From contig CAMZOI010000001.1 in NCBI GenBank assembly GCA_947331495.1, positions 1,488,001-1,552,000 on the forward strand: a stretch of 64,000 nt of DNA. Reading direction: 5' to 3'. The DNA is from Erythrobacteraceae bacterium Alg239-R51. Its GTDB lineage: Bacteria; Pseudomonadota; Alphaproteobacteria; Sphingomonadales; Sphingomonadaceae. Both the position numbers and the translations under genes were made by a program. Below are positions 63,755 through 64,000 of this stretch, in pieces (within the stretch, counting starts at the first letter, position 1; every line of letters starts with the position of its first letter). The notes under the pieces were generated by a model, which ran no database searches, was not told the origin of the DNA, and worked only from the letters and a program-made list of their open reading frames with translations.

Positions 63755-64000
63755 TGGAGTTTCCCATCCTTTCCCTGATGCTCGCCGTGCCGCTGATCGG
63801 CGCGATCGCCTGCCTGTTCCTTCCTGCCGGCACCGCCCGCATGGTCGCGTTGGTCGCAACGCTGATCAATCTCTTGCTCGGTGCGTGGCTGTGGGTCGAT
63901 TACGACATCGGTGGCGCACAATGGCAGTTCGTCGAACGCGCCGAAATCTTCGCTGGGTTCAGCTACGCCCTGGGCATCGACGGCATAGCCTTGATGCTGA
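63754..64000 (+). CDS. nuoM: NADH-quinone oxidoreductase subunit M, 5' part only
   Basis: The first 82 residues of NuoM, cut by the window end. [20 protein letters not shown] starts a helix, then MVALVATLINLLLGAWLW and the beginning of the family motif FSYALGIDGIALML are seen. The ATG shares its first base with the nuoL stop. The order L-M continues complex I operons; nuoN is expected beyond the edge. Confidence 0.93.
   Translation, partial: MEFPILSLMLAVPLIGAIACLFLPAGTARMVALVATLINLLLGAWLWVDYDIGGAQWQFVERAEIFAGFSYALGIDGIALML

Noticed and set aside
62645-63859. Open frame on the minus strand across nuoL/nuoM
   Set aside because: Shadow of nuoL; no recognisable domain and it crosses two real genes.
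1-64000. CRISPR array, tRNA, rRNA, insertion sequence or prophage
   Set aside because: I read both strands for regular spaced repeats, tRNA T-loop cores, rRNA-like stretches, transposase genes and integrase genes and saw none. Short tRNAs could still be missed by eye.

Overview
The window is GC-rich, densely coding chromosomal DNA of an alphaproteobacterium. Gene content points to Sphingomonadales, most likely an Erythrobacteraceae relative (Erythrobacter/Qipengyuania type). The grounds are a reduced alphaproteobacterial XrtA/PEP-CTERM exopolysaccharide locus, alphaproteobacterial complex I gene order, ETF-QO, coniferyl-type aldehyde dehydrogenase and a sphingomonad-style palindromic repeat. 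This placement is inference from recognised families; no database search was run. I saw no tRNA, rRNA, CRISPR array, insertion sequence or prophage.

Layout. 1-3.4 kb (minus): partial HTH-like gene, then an overlapping cluster of UDG-like protein, lytic transglycosylase and moaB. 3.5-11.8 kb (plus): ETF-QO, a small DUF7662-like protein, ispE, N-formylglutamate amidohydrolase, a palindromic repeat, ilvD, a lipoprotein, nnr and a TrmA/RlmD-type RNA methyltransferase. 11.8-29.7 kb: the XrtA locus in two divergent arms. The minus arm has an ACP, a GNAT protein and two hydrolases. The plus arm has acyl-CoA ligase, PLP decarboxylase, export lipoprotein, chain-length protein, tyrosine-kinase-like NTPase, outer-membrane protein, ATPase, deacetylase, FemAB protein, glycosyltransferase, exosortase A and asparagine-synthase-like amidotransferase. 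29.7-35.6 kb: pirin, zapE, thioesterase, sdhB, SDR, ATP-grasp protein and methyltransferase. 35.6-45.5 kb: rne facing away from an amidase-PBP1a-prfB series, then a lipoprotein methyltransferase and a nitronate-monooxygenase-like protein. 45.6-50.4 kb: hydroxyacid dehydrogenase, SH3 protein, lipoprotein, thiolase and aldehyde dehydrogenase. 50.5-64 kb: the nuo operon nuoA to nuoM (cut by the window end), with five extra small envelope genes inserted between subunits.

How genes work together. The XrtA locus makes, modifies and exports an extracellular polysaccharide and processes C-terminally tagged proteins. Its ACP, CoA-ligase, decarboxylase, hydrolase and amidotransferase genes suggest an unknown small-molecule or acyl decoration. 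ETF-QO, sdhB and complex I all feed the quinone pool. RNase E, PBP1a, the amidase, the transglycosylase, ZapE and RF2 are housekeeping functions. The least explained parts are the small-molecule module of the XrtA locus, the truncated exosortase, and the extra membrane/lipoprotein genes translationally coupled inside the nuo operon.
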